From Salinisphaera sp049568105 (GTDB taxonomy: Bacteria > Pseudomonadota > Gammaproteobacteria > Nevskiales > Salinisphaeraceae), in the NCBI RefSeq assembly GCF_049568105.1, contig NZ_CP145335.1, positions 620,001 to 684,000 on the forward strand: 64,000 nucleotides of DNA. Reading direction: 5' to 3'. Below are positions 46,613 through 55,694 of this stretch, piece by piece. Below the pieces are notes generated by a model that searched no databases, was not told the origin of the DNA, and saw only the letters and a list, made by a program, of their open reading frames with translations. Both the position numbers and the translations under genes were made by a program. Every line of letters begins with the position of its first letter. The first letter of the stretch is position 1.

Positions 46613-47770
46613 ATGGATCCGATCATTATCATCGGCACTGGGCTGGCGGGCTATAGCACCGCCCGCGAATTCCGCAAGCACGACGGCGAGACGCCGGTCG
46701 TGTTGATCACCCGGGACGATGGCGCGAGCTATTACAAACCGGATATCTCCGAAGCCCATGCCAAAGGCAACGATCCAGAGGATCTGGTTCAGAAAACTGC
46801 CGATGAAATGGCCGAGATGCTGGATGCGACCGTGCGCACCTGGGAGCAGGTCGAGGCCATCGACCCTGAGGCCTGCGAAGTGCGGCTGGCCAGCGATACG
46901 CTGCGCTATTCCAAGCTGGTGCTGGCCTGGGGCGCGGACCCGATCACCCTGAACCTGGCCGGGGATGCCGCCGAGGCGGTGCACAAGGTCAACAATCTCA
47001 TGGATTACCGCGTCTTCCGCGGTAATCTGGACAGCAACGACCATGTGGTGATCCTGGGCGCCGGCCTGATCGGCTGCGAGTTCGCCAACGATCTGGTGCA
47101 GTCGGGCTATAAAGTCTCGGTGGCCGATCCGGCCGGCTGGCCGCTGGCCCAGCTGGTGCCCGAGTCGGCCGGCCAGGCGGTCAAGACCGCGCTGGCCCAT
47201 GCCGGCGTCGACTGGCATCTGGGCCATGCCGCGGCGGGCATCAACGAAAGCCACAACGGCCGTTATCGAGTCGAACTGGACGACGGCAGCCATATCAATG
47301 CCGATATCATTTTATCGGCGGTGGGCCTGAAAGCCGGCACCGATCTGGCTGAGTCGGCCGGTCTGGCTGTGGATCGGGGCATTAGCGTCGACCGCAGCCT
47401 GTGCACTTCGGATCCGAATATCTATGCGCTGGGCGACTGTGCCGAAGTCGACGGCATCTGGCGGCCGTACGTCGGCCCGCTTATGCAGTGCGCGCGTACG
47501 TTGGGCAAGACCTTGGCCGCCGGCCCGGACGATGCGCCGAGCCAGGTGAGCTATCCGACGTTGCCGATTATGGTCAAAACCCATGTCTGCCCGGTGATCG
47601 TCTATCCGCCGGTCGATCAGGGCGGCGACTGGCAGATCGACGGCCAGGGCACAGCGTTGGAAGGCAGTTTCGTCGACAACGAGGGCAAACTGCAGGGCTT
47701 CGTGTTGACCGGCGAGGCTACCAAGAACCGGCGCGACTATATTAAGCAGGCACCGGCGCTGATGGACTAG
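46613..47770 (+). CDS. rubB: Rubredoxin--NAD(+) reductase
   Basis: A 385-residue FAD flavoprotein of the AlkT/RubB family: FAD-binding IIIIGTGLAGYSTAREFRK, second Rossmann motif VVILGAGLIGCEFANDLVQSGY for NADH, and NIYALGDCAEV near the C-terminal third. It reduces the adjacent rubredoxin. No alkane monooxygenase gene (alkB) is present in the window. Confidence 0.94.
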   Translation: MDPIIIIGTGLAGYSTAREFRKHDGETPVVLITRDDGASYYKPDISEAHAKGNDPEDLVQKTADEMAEMLDATVRTWEQVEAIDPEACEVRLASDTLRYSKLVLAWGADPITLNLAGDAAEAVHKVNNLMDYRVFRGNLDSNDHVVILGAGLIGCEFANDLVQSGYKVSVADPAGWPLAQLVPESAGQAVKTALAHAGVDWHLGHAAAGINESHNGRYRVELDDGSHINADIILSAVGLKAGTDLAESAGLAVDRGISVDRSLCTSDPNIYALGDCAEVDGIWRPYVGPLMQCARTLGKTLAAGPDDAPSQVSYPTLPIMVKTHVCPVIVYPPVDQGGDWQIDGQGTALEGSFVDNEGKLQGFVLTGEATKNRRDYIKQAPALMD

Positions 47771-47811
47771 ACTAACAATCGGGCACCGTTGCCCGGCTGT
47801 CGAGAATTGTC

Positions 47812-48144
47812 ATGTCTTACGATGCCGGGTTGGCCGAACGCGTCAAAGCCTGTTTCGAAACATCGCCGGAGATCGAAACCCGGCGCATGTTCGGCGGGCT
47901 GGCGTTTCTCATCCGGCGGCATCTGATCTGCTGTGTCTACGACGACGAACTGATCACCCGTGTGGCCCCGGCCGAGCAGGCCAGTGCGCTGAGCCGCGAG
48001 CACGTCCACAGCATGGATTTCGCCGGCCGGCCGATGGCCGGCTTCGTGGTCGTCGAGCCTGCGGGCATGGCCTCCGAAGATGCGCTGGGCGCCTGGATCG
48101 AGCCGGCGCTGGCCTTTGCCAGCGCCCTGCCGCCGAAGATTTAA
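47812..48144 (+). CDS. TfoX/Sxy N-terminal domain protein
   Basis: A 110-residue protein with the TfoX_N pattern: RRMFGGLAFLIRRHLICCVYDDELITRV and the C-terminal FAGRPMAGFVVVEPAG. It lacks the C-terminal helix-hairpin-helix domain of the competence regulator Sxy/TfoX, so regulation of competence should not be assumed. Its stop overlaps the convergent flavoprotein gene by 4 bases. Confidence 0.85.
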   Translation: MSYDAGLAERVKACFETSPEIETRRMFGGLAFLIRRHLICCVYDDELITRVAPAEQASALSREHVHSMDFAGRPMAGFVVVEPAGMASEDALGAWIEPALAFASALPPKI

Positions 48145-49274
48145 GCTGCTGTGCGTTCGTCGGCGGCGAGCGCGGCCAGACAACGTCCGGCCAATCGTGC
48201 GCCCTTGATATTGCCGGCCATCGGCCCGAGCTGGAAGCTGGCCGAGCGGCCGGCGATATGCAGCCCCGGAGCAGCCTCCAGGATGTCATTGACATCGATA
48301 TGGCCGGCACCGTCGGTCGCCAGCCCGAGCTCGGCAATCACACGGCCGAGCAGGCTGTCGGCGGCTGGCCGGTGGGCAAAGCCGGTCGCCAGGATCACCT
48401 GGTCGACGGCCAGCTCGCGGCCATCGGCCAGGCGTAGGCCGGCGTCGGTGCGCTGTACGGCATCGCCGCGTCGCCAGGCGAGCTCGCCGCCGGCCAGGGC
48501 GGCCGTGATCGCGCTATAGATATCCGGCGGTAGGGTGCCGGGCTGGCGAGCTTCGACCAGCAGCCGGCTGCGCTCGGCCAGCGGCTCGCGCACGAACGGT
48601 GCCAGACAGCGCGGCCCGGCATAGCAGGGATCGGAATCGAAGTCGGTGGCTCGCGGCTGGTCGCGGCTCACCCAGTACACCCGGTGGCCCTCGTGGGCCG
48701 CCCGCAGCGCGAGCTGGGCGCCGGTAATGCCGCCGCCGACAATCGCCGTGGCCGTGCCCGGCGCGCCGAGTTCGAAATCGGCATCGAAGACATGCGCGGC
48801 GGCCGTCAGCCCGGCCGGGCGAAACGGCTGCCCCGGGCCGGTGGCCACCACCACGCGGGCAGCATCGCAAATTCGGCCATCGTCCAGCCGTACCCGCCAG
48901 CCGTGGCCGGCATCGTTGGCCACGATCTCGACGGCGCCGGCATGCAGCTGGTGCGGCTGGCCAAGTTCGGCCTCGGCATGGGCGTTGAACAGCGCCAGCG
49001 ACGGGCGCCGGTAATAACCCAGCGCATGCACGTCGTCGTAGCCGTGGGCCGCGGCAAAACGGCGCAGGCTATCGGCGCGTGCCCCCAGATGATGGGCGTT
49101 CGATGAGCGTAGATACTGCATGCCACAGGCCGCTGCCCGGGCTTGCCAGGCTGCCATCGGCGGCTCGGGGTCGACGATCGCCAGCGATGTTCCCGGCGCG
49201 CGGGCGAGAATCGAGGCCGCGATGAAGCGGCCGTGGGGGCCGCCGCCGATGATCAGCCAGTGGTACTCAGGCAT
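48141..49274 (-). CDS. FAD/NAD(P)-binding protein
   Basis: A 377-residue flavoprotein with two dinucleotide-binding motifs: LIIGGGPHGRFIAASIL at the N-terminus and AIVGGGITGAQLALRAAHEGH in the middle, plus VILATGF. The arrangement recalls lysine/ornithine N-monooxygenase-like and FAD-NAD(P)-binding families. The substrate is unknown and no siderophore genes are nearby. Confidence 0.8.
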   Translation of the reverse strand: MPEYHWLIIGGGPHGRFIAASILARAPGTSLAIVDPEPPMAAWQARAAACGMQYLRSSNAHHLGARADSLRRFAAAHGYDDVHALGYYRRPSLALFNAHAEAELGQPHQLHAGAVEIVANDAGHGWRVRLDDGRICDAARVVVATGPGQPFRPAGLTAAAHVFDADFELGAPGTATAIVGGGITGAQLALRAAHEGHRVYWVSRDQPRATDFDSDPCYAGPRCLAPFVREPLAERSRLLVEARQPGTLPPDIYSAITAALAGGELAWRRGDAVQRTDAGLRLADGRELAVDQVILATGFAHRPAADSLLGRVIAELGLATDGAGHIDVNDILEAAPGLHIAGRSASFQLGPMAGNIKGARLAGRCLAALAADERTAA

Positions 49275-49431
49275 GGATAACTACGGTCCGGTCCGGGCCA
49301 GCGAAAAACAGGCGCTGCCGACGATACCAGTCTAGCACCGCCGGTCGCGGGCGCGCCGGCGGCTTGGCAACGGCCGGGCAGCGCGGGATATCGGCACAAT
49401 GGTTTGAACTGGTGAGGGCATCGAGGCAGCC

Positions 49432-50130
49432 ATGGTCGCATCGCAACATCGGGAACATCACAACATCCATCGCTTGAACTGGCTGCGGGCCGCCGTGCTT
49501 GGCGCCAACGACGGGATCGTCTCGGTAGCCAGCCTGGTGCTGGGCGTAGCCGCTGGCCAGGCCGATGCCCAGACCGTGCTGCTGGCCGGTGTGGCCGGTC
49601 TGGTGGCCGGGGCATTGTCGATGGCGGCCGGCGAATATGTCTCGGTCAGTTCCCAGGCCGATACCGAGCGCGCCGACCTGGCTTTGGAAAGCCGCGAACT
49701 GGCCAGCCACCCGTCAGCCGAGCACGCCGAACTGACGCAGATCTATATCGAGCGTGGCCTGGATGCCGAGCTGGCCGATCGAGTGGCCGAGCAGTTGATG
49801 CGCCACGATGCCCTGGAAGCCCATGCCCGCGACGAAATCGGGCTGTCTGACAACACAATGGCGCGCCCACTACAGGCAGCGCTGGCCTCGGCGGCGGCCT
49901 TTGCTGCCGGTGCGGCTCTGCCGGTCGGGATCGCCCTGATCGTGCCGCGTTCGGCAACGATCGCAGCGGTGGCGCTCAGTGTGCTGCTGGGGCTGACGGT
50001 GCTGGGGACGCTGGCGGCCCGGGCCGGCGGCGCCTCAGTGGTGACCTCGGTTGCCCGTGTTGTGTTTTGGGGCGCGCTGGCCATGGCTCTGACTACGGCC
50101 GCCGGCGGGTTATTCGGGGTGACGGTCTAG
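49432..50130 (+). CDS. VIT1/CCC1-family transporter
   Basis: A 232-residue integral membrane protein with the family start HHNIHRLNWLRAAVLGANDGIVSVASLVLGVAAG, a second helix rich in Gly/Ala with MAAGEYVSVSSQADTE, a soluble helical stretch with Glu and His residues (about 75-130) and three further C-terminal helices. Relatives move Fe(II) or Mn(II) out of the cytoplasm. No iron regulator site is evident. Confidence 0.92.
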   Translation: MVASQHREHHNIHRLNWLRAAVLGANDGIVSVASLVLGVAAGQADAQTVLLAGVAGLVAGALSMAAGEYVSVSSQADTERADLALESRELASHPSAEHAELTQIYIERGLDAELADRVAEQLMRHDALEAHARDEIGLSDNTMARPLQAALASAAAFAAGAALPVGIALIVPRSATIAAVALSVLLGLTVLGTLAARAGGASVVTSVARVVFWGALAMALTTAAGGLFGVTV

Positions 50131-50911
50131 GCGCTGTCGATGCCCTTCGGCGATAACATCATCGGCCCAGCATGGCGCGCTGTGGTTGCCGCGGCCCAGA
50201 GCGCACGCCGCGGCGGCGGGGCAGGAACGGATTGTCAACCGACAGCCCGAGCGGCGGGCAAACGCTGACCTGGACAACCTGTGCGCTGACCGCCTGCAAC
50301 GCCGCCGTGCGCGCGGCGCCTCAGTGGCCGCTGCAGGCCTTGACGCGGTTGGGCACGCCACCGCGACACACCGTATGCGCTGGAGCGCAGCGATGGCGTA
50401 TACGACGCCTCTTAGGGCATCGATCGACGCGCCCCGCGACTGCGTGTGGGCACGGCTATCGTGGTTGCGCGATAGTGTGCAGCCGAAAAGCCTCGGCCTA
50501 TGGCGAGCGGCTGCTTCGGGCGAGTGATCCGCCCGGTGTTTGGTCGAGATCATCCTGGCCCGGCCGAGCGCTAGTGCTGGGCCTGTTGCTATGTCGTGGC
50601 AGGGCCTGCCAAGCGCTGTGATGCAACGATGCGAGTATCGCGGCCGCATACCCATGGCAAGGCCGGGCGTGGGATCCAGACGGCGCTACACGAATGGGGG
50701 ATGCCGATGTCGATCAAAACGCCGATGAGCCTGTGGTCGATTGGTGGTACGGGTTCCACGACGACAATCGGTATCGATCCCATGCCAGCCGCCACCACAA
50801 GCCATCGGTCAGCCGGTTCGGCTTATCCATGAATATGGGAGATGCATATTTAGAGCGTGTCGTCATAAGAGATGCCACCGCATAACGCCCGCCCATTGGG
50901 TCGGGCAAGGC

Positions 50912-50951
50912 GCAGGCCTTGACCGTGGCGGGCCCCACGGTCAAGGCCTGC
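50912..50951. repeat. 17-bp perfect inverted repeat
   Basis: GCAGGCCTTGACCGTGG and its exact complement are separated by 6 bases (CGGGCC). No T-run follows, so it is not a typical terminator; it would form a very stable RNA or cruciform hairpin. Confidence 0.85.
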
Positions 50952-50975
50952 AACGCCGTCTGGCGCGGTGGGCGA

Positions 50976-51085
50976 GCAGCACCCGCGCCCCTGAGGCGGT
51001 TATCCGGCGTTATCGTCCGCTGACGTGGCTAAGGCCACGCCAGGCTCACATGCCTTGGCTTGCTATCTCAGGGCGCGGGTGCCGC
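50976..51085. repeat. Long-spaced inverted repeat
   Basis: GCAGCACCCGCGCCCCTGA (50976-50994) pairs with TCAGGGCGCGGGTGCCGC (51068-51085) with about one mismatch and one bulge, across a 73-base interior that itself holds a CGTGGC/GCCACG hairpin. Directly downstream of the 17-bp hairpin. Confidence 0.7.
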
Positions 51086-51440
51086 GGTGTATCCCATGAC
51101 GGCCCGCCTTAGGGCTTATCGCCACGAGACATACCTGTGCCTCCATGACCATGAAGCGATTCGCCAAGGCATCGCGAGCGCTGTTGTGGCTTTGCCGCGC
51201 TAGCGAACGATCATGCGGGAGGGCTGCATCAGGCTACGAGCTTGTCGAGGAGGGCCGGTCTATCGCGTCGTACGAGGTTGCACGTCTTGTACCTGGCTGG
51301 CCCCGCGCAACGGCGCGTCTTGGCCGATACGACGGGCAGCGTCTTGCGACAGGGGCTATAGAGCGGCCACGGCGCTGGCCGATAGCGTGTCTTGGCTTGG
51401 GTTCGGCCTGGGAGGCCATACCGGAAGCCGTGGAATAGCG

Positions 51441-51950
51441 TTACCCCAGTGCGCGCAACTGCTTGGCGGTCAGCAGCCAGCGCAGGGTGCCAGTGCCGCC
51501 GTCCGGGGCACCGGGGAACTCGAGCAGGGCAGCGCCGGCTTTTTTGAACGCCATCAGCCGGTCGCGCCGGCGGGTCAGGCTCCAGGACACCCAGGTCGCC
51601 AGATCCGGCTCATGGCCGACCAGCATCACGCGGCGCTCGCCGAAGTGGGCATGCAGCCAGCTATCGACGGCTTCCATATCCATCGCCGGGGCCAGCACAT
51701 CGGCTTGATCGACCGGCGGATCATCCAGATAGTCGGCCAGAATCGCGGCCGTCTGGCGCGCCCGCAGCAGCGGGCTGGTGAGAATATCGTCGACCGGCAG
51801 GTCGGTCAGGGCCTGGCGCAGGCCAGCTGCGGCAGCCCGGGTCCGGCGCTCGCCCAGGGCGGTCAACGGGCGCTCGGCATCGGATAGGCCCATGCCTTCG
51901 GCAGTATCGCCGTCCAGCGCGATACCATGGCGGATAACGATGATGTCCAT
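51441..51950 (-). CDS. sixA: Phosphohistidine phosphatase SixA
   Basis: A 169-residue histidine-phosphatase-superfamily protein from the ATG before DIIVIRHGIAL; the frame runs 16 codons further. The catalytic RHG is at residues 7-9, with SPLLRARQTA and VGHEPDL (second His). SixA removes phosphate from histidine of ArcB or the nitrogen-PTS protein in E. coli. Monocistronic. Confidence 0.88.
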   Translation of the reverse strand: MDIIVIRHGIALDGDTAEGMGLSDAERPLTALGERRTRAAAAGLRQALTDLPVDDILTSPLLRARQTAAILADYLDDPPVDQADVLAPAMDMEAVDSWLHAHFGERRVMLVGHEPDLATWVSWSLTRRRDRLMAFKKAGAALLEFPGAPDGGTGTLRWLLTAKQLRALG

Positions 51951-52251
51951 GGCGCTATTGTGGCCGCTTGCGGCTATTCGGGCTAGATGTGGATTCACGG
52001 TGCAGTGCTATCGCTGCCAGATCGGCGAAAGAAAAATTCAATCGATCGCCGCCGGGCGTCATGCCAGAGCCCGAAAATCCTTGTCGAACAAGAAAATCTG
52101 AAGTTGTACGTCAGTGCGGCGGCCGTAGGCGCGGTCACGGCGGTGCGCTATCGAAGCACAAGACAGCGCAGCCGGCAGCGGCAGTCGGTGAATCATTAAC
52201 CAGTGCGCTAAAGCCTTGTATGCCAGCCCATTAAGCCCCTCATGCCGGGTT

Positions 52252-52283
52252 TTATCCACAGAGTTGCCCACCTTTTATCCACT
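52252..52283 (+). promoter_or_regulatory. Two DnaA boxes upstream of nrdA
   Basis: A perfect DnaA box TTATCCACA (52252-52260) and a one-mismatch box TTATCCACT (52275-52283) lie in the same orientation, 23 bases apart start to start. DnaA binds upstream of nrdAB in E. coli and ties its expression to replication initiation, so the same control is likely here. Confidence 0.75.
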
Positions 52284-52288
52284 CGTGC

Positions 52289-52346
52289 GCACAATATGTT
52301 GTGATTTGGGGCCCTAAAAGAGGTGCTTGACCACAGTATCTAGTGG
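52289..52346 (+). promoter_or_regulatory. Pair of NrdR boxes
   Basis: GCACAATATGTTGTGA (52289-52304) and CCACAGTATCTAGTGG (52331-52346) match the 16-base NrdR consensus ACACWATATATWGTGT at 13 and 12 positions. They start 42 bases apart, four helical turns, so they lie on the same face. NrdR represses ribonucleotide reductase genes when dATP is plentiful. Confidence 0.75.
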
Positions 52347-52458
52347 GGTATCTTATTCGTCCAGCGACGCGGCCCAGCCCGCTCCCTACGTCGTTCAGGG
52401 CAACAATTTTCACGGCGCGTTGGCCGTCCAACGCCGCCCAATCCAGCGCGGAGAGAAG

Positions 52459-55400
52459 ATGGAACAGGCAGAAGTGTCCGAGCGCAGCGAGGCGCGCCAG
52501 AACCCGGCCGAAGACCAGGGCTACGGCGCAGCCATCGAGGCGACCAAGCCGGGCGCCTATAAAGTGATCCGTCGCAACGGCAAGGTTACGCCGTTCGACG
52601 CTTCCAAAATCGAGCTCGCCGTGACCAAGGCGTTCATCGACGTGGAAGGCCAGCAGGGCGCGGCTTCCAGCCGGATCCGTCAGACCGTCAAGGACATTAC
52701 CGAGCAGGTGGTCCAGGGCGTGACCCGCAGCCTGCCCGGCGGCGGCGCGGTCCATATCGAAGATATTCAGGACTACGTCGAACTGGCGCTGATGCGCTTT
52801 GGCGAGCACAAGGTCGCCCGTTCCTATGTGCTGTATCGCGAAGAGCGTGCCCGCGAGCGCGCGGCCAAGCTGGCCGAGACCGGCCCGGGCGAGACCCAGA
52901 ACGTCGCCGGCGATATCCAGGTCAGCTTCAACAACGGCACCACCGCCGAGTTGGATCGCGACCGTCTGCAGCGCGTCATCGGCGAGGCCTGCGAGGGCGT
53001 CGACGGCGTGGTCGCACAGACCGTGCTCGACGACACGCTGAAAAACGCCTACGACGGCATCACCGAAGACGAGCTATCGACTGCGCTGATCCTGTCCGCC
53101 CGCCAGCGCCTGGAAGCCGAGCCCAACTACGGCTTCGTCGCGGCGCGCCTGCTGATGGACAAGCTGCGCCACGAAGCGCTGACCTTCCTGGCTCACGGCG
53201 AGGTGGTCTATGCCACCCACGCCGAGATGCGCGAAGGCTATACCGAGTACTTCAAGGACTTCATCCACCGCGGCGTGCACCACGAGCTGCTCGACCCGCG
53301 GCTGGCCGAATACGATCTGGATGCGCTCGGCAATGCACTGATCGCCGATCGCGATCTGGGCTTTAGCTATCTCGGCCTGCAGACCCTCTACGACCGCTAC
53401 TTCATCCACCACGAATCCAAGCGCTTCGAGCTGCCGCAGGCGTTTTTCATGCGTGTGGCGATGGGCCTGGCGATCAACGAGATCGAGCGCGAAGAAAAAG
53501 CGATCGAGTTCTACAAGCTGCTGTCGTCCTTCGACTTCATGAGCAGCACGCCGACCCTGTTCAACTCCGGCACCCTGCGTCCGCAGCTGTCGTCCTGCTA
53601 TCTGACTTCGGTCGACGACGATCTGCACGGCATCTACGAAGCCGTCCAGGACAACGCGCTGCTGTCCAAATTCGCCGGTGGCCTGGGCAACGATTGGACC
53701 AACGTCCGTGCCATGGGCGCCCATATCAAGGGCACCAACGGCAAGAGCCAGGGCGTGGTGCCGTTTTTGAAGGTCGTCAACGATACCGCCGTGGCGGTCA
53801 ACCAGGGCGGCAAGCGCAAGGGCGCGGTCTGTGCCTATCTGGAAACCTGGCACAAGGACATCGAGGAATTCCTCGACCTGCGCAAGAACACCGGCGATGA
53901 CCGGCGTCGTACCCACGACATGAACACCGCGAACTGGATCCCGGATCTGTTCGTCAAGCGCGTGCTCAACGACGAGAACTGGACTCTGTTCTCGCCGGAC
54001 GACGTGCCCGAGCTACACGATCTGACCGGCCGGGCCTTCCAGCAAGCCTATGAAGGCTATGAAGCCAAGGCGGCCCGCGGCGAGATCAGCAACTACAAGA
54101 CCATCTCGGCCGTCACCCTGTGGCGCAAGATGCTGTCGATGCTGTTCGAAACCGGCCACCCGTGGTTCACCTTCAAGGACCCGTGCAACCTGCGTAGCCC
54201 CCAGCAGCACAAGGGCGTGGTGCACAGCTCCAATCTGTGCACGGAGATCACGCTCAATACCTCGCCGGGCAAGGAGATCGCGGTCTGCAACCTGGGTTCG
54301 GTGAACCTGCCGCAGCATATCGTCAACGGCGAACTCGATACGGCCAAGCTCGAGCGCACCATCAATACCGCGATGCGCATGCTCGACAACGTCATCGAGT
54401 ACAACTACTACAGCGTCAAGACCGCCCGCGATTCCAACCTGCGGCATCGCCCGGTCGGCATGGGTCTGATGGGCTTCCAGGATGCGCTGTACAAGCTGAA
54501 ACTGCCCTACGAGTCGGACGGCGCGGTCGAATTCGCCGATCGCTCCATGGAGCAGCTCAGCTACTATGCGATCCAGGCCTCGACCAATCTGGCCGAAGAA
54601 CGCGGTGCCTACAGCACCTTCAAGGGCAGCCTGTGGGATCAGGGCATCCTGCCGATCGATTCCATCAAGCTGCTGCGCGAAAACCGCGGCGAGGAATATC
54701 TGGACCAGGACGAGTCGGCCACGCTGGATTGGGAAGCCCTGCGCAGCCGTATCGGCGAGGTCGGCATGCGCAACTCCAACTGCATGGCGATCGCGCCGAC
54801 CGCGACCATCGCCAACATCACCGGTGTGTCGCAGTCGATCGAGCCGACGTACCAGAACCTGTACGTCAAATCGAACCTGTCGGGCGAGTTCACCGTCGCC
54901 AACCCCTACCTGGTCGAAGACCTCAAGGCGCTCGACCTGTGGGACGCGGTCATGGCCAACGACCTGAAATACTACGACGGCTCCGTCCAGGCCATCGACC
55001 GGATTCCGGACGACCTCAAGGTGCTCTATAAATGCGCCTTCGAGATCGACCCGCGCTGGTTGGTCGAGTCTGGTTCGCGCCGCCAGAAGTGGCTGGATCA
55101 GGCCCAGAGCCTGAACCTCTACATGGCCGAGCCTTCGGGCCGTAAGCTCGACGAGCTCTACAAGCTGGCCTGGAAGAAGGGCTTAAAGACCACCTACTAT
55201 CTGCGCACCATGGGCGCGACCCATACCGAGAAATCGACCATCTCGGACCATCGCCTGAACGCCGTCGGCAACGGCGGCAAGGGCTCCGGTGGCGGCCATG
55301 TGGCCGGTAGTGGCAACGGCGGAACTTCGGCCTCGAACGGCAGCAGCGCCAACGGCAACGCCGCGAGCGCGGCCTCGGCCGAGCGTCCGCAGGCGGCCAG

Positions 55401-55482
55401 TACCAGCCCGGCCCCGGCGGCCGCGCCCACCGCGCCGATGGCCTGTGCCATCGACGATCCGGACTGCGAAGCCTGCCAATAG
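52459..55482 (+). CDS. nrdA: Ribonucleoside-diphosphate reductase, class Ia alpha subunit
   Basis: Reduces ribonucleotides to deoxyribonucleotides with NrdB. Started at the ATG preceded by GGAGAG; the frame is open further up but runs through the DnaA and NrdR boxes. At 1,007 residues it is far longer than the 761 of E. coli. An ATP-cone (YKVIRRNGKVTPFDASKI, about 33-130) is followed by a second, degenerate cone (about 152-240). The core has SSCYLTSV, the NLCTEI Asn-Cys-Glu catalytic motif and CNLGSVN. A Gly/Asn/Ser/Ala/Pro linker of about 75 residues carries the redox tail ending CEAC. The double cone and long tail resemble Pseudomonas-type NrdA. Confidence 0.96.
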   Translation: MEQAEVSERSEARQNPAEDQGYGAAIEATKPGAYKVIRRNGKVTPFDASKIELAVTKAFIDVEGQQGAASSRIRQTVKDITEQVVQGVTRSLPGGGAVHIEDIQDYVELALMRFGEHKVARSYVLYREERARERAAKLAETGPGETQNVAGDIQVSFNNGTTAELDRDRLQRVIGEACEGVDGVVAQTVLDDTLKNAYDGITEDELSTALILSARQRLEAEPNYGFVAARLLMDKLRHEALTFLAHGEVVYATHAEMREGYTEYFKDFIHRGVHHELLDPRLAEYDLDALGNALIADRDLGFSYLGLQTLYDRYFIHHESKRFELPQAFFMRVAMGLAINEIEREEKAIEFYKLLSSFDFMSSTPTLFNSGTLRPQLSSCYLTSVDDDLHGIYEAVQDNALLSKFAGGLGNDWTNVRAMGAHIKGTNGKSQGVVPFLKVVNDTAVAVNQGGKRKGAVCAYLETWHKDIEEFLDLRKNTGDDRRRTHDMNTANWIPDLFVKRVLNDENWTLFSPDDVPELHDLTGRAFQQAYEGYEAKAARGEISNYKTISAVTLWRKMLSMLFETGHPWFTFKDPCNLRSPQQHKGVVHSSNLCTEITLNTSPGKEIAVCNLGSVNLPQHIVNGELDTAKLERTINTAMRMLDNVIEYNYYSVKTARDSNLRHRPVGMGLMGFQDALYKLKLPYESDGAVEFADRSMEQLSYYAIQASTNLAEERGAYSTFKGSLWDQGILPIDSIKLLRENRGEEYLDQDESATLDWEALRSRIGEVGMRNSNCMAIAPTATIANITGVSQSIEPTYQNLYVKSNLSGEFTVANPYLVEDLKALDLWDAVMANDLKYYDGSVQAIDRIPDDLKVLYKCAFEIDPRWLVESGSRRQKWLDQAQSLNLYMAEPSGRKLDELYKLAWKKGLKTTYYLRTMGATHTEKSTISDHRLNAVGNGGKGSGGGHVAGSGNGGTSASNGSSANGNAASAASAERPQAASTSPAPAAAPTAPMACAIDDPDCEACQ

Positions 55483-55497
55483 GCGAGGGCGCCGACC

Positions 55498-55650
55498 ATG
55501 AGCCCCATGGATGACGTGATCACGGTCGGCGACGTCCGCGAGCCGGCCGCTCCCATAACGGGGGCGGCCCGGCCGCGTCGGGCCGACAAAATCCGCCGCA
55601 CGATCGCTTCGCGCCGCGCCCTCCAGCACCGCCGGCGCAACCGGAAGTAG
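55498..55650 (+). CDS. Small basic ORF between nrdA and nrdB
   Basis: A 50-codon frame starting MSPMDDVITVGD and ending in an arginine-rich tail (ALQHRRRNRK). It begins 15 bases after the nrdA stop, with GCGAGGG about 7 bases before the ATG, and ends 44 bases before nrdB. Position and ribosome site make translation plausible. I know of no family. It could be a chance frame in a GC-rich spacer, because Arg-rich products are common among such shadows. Confidence 0.4.
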   Translation: MSPMDDVITVGDVREPAAPITGAARPRRADKIRRTIASRRALQHRRRNRK

Positions 55651-55694
55651 CCATCAACGAAACATTCGCGTAAGCGAACAGTAAGGACATCGCC

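Larger units (their letters stand above)
50131..51440. other. 1.3-kb noncoding region with strong inverted repeats
   Basis: No frame here has a convincing RBS plus family motif; the longest (about 50741-51112 and 51213-51887) are arginine- and glycine-rich and read like antisense or random frames. Bases 50880-51120 contain nested inverted repeats described separately. The rest may be decayed sequence. Confidence 0.5.

Noticed and set aside
50694..50885. Short plus-strand frame with an acidic/aromatic start (DADVDQNADEPVVDWWYG)
   Set aside because: Composition is unlike the usual shadows, but there is no family match by eye and the frame is short; support is too weak to call a gene.
52252..52283. 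Replication origin suggested by DnaA boxes
   Set aside because: Only two boxes, no AT-rich unwinding region and no dnaA/gidA neighbours; position before nrdA explains them as regulatory sites.
52327..52458. Upstream extension of nrdA to a TTG
   Set aside because: It would place the second NrdR box inside the coding region; the ATG at 52459 has a ribosome site and matches the start of a normal NrdA N-terminus.
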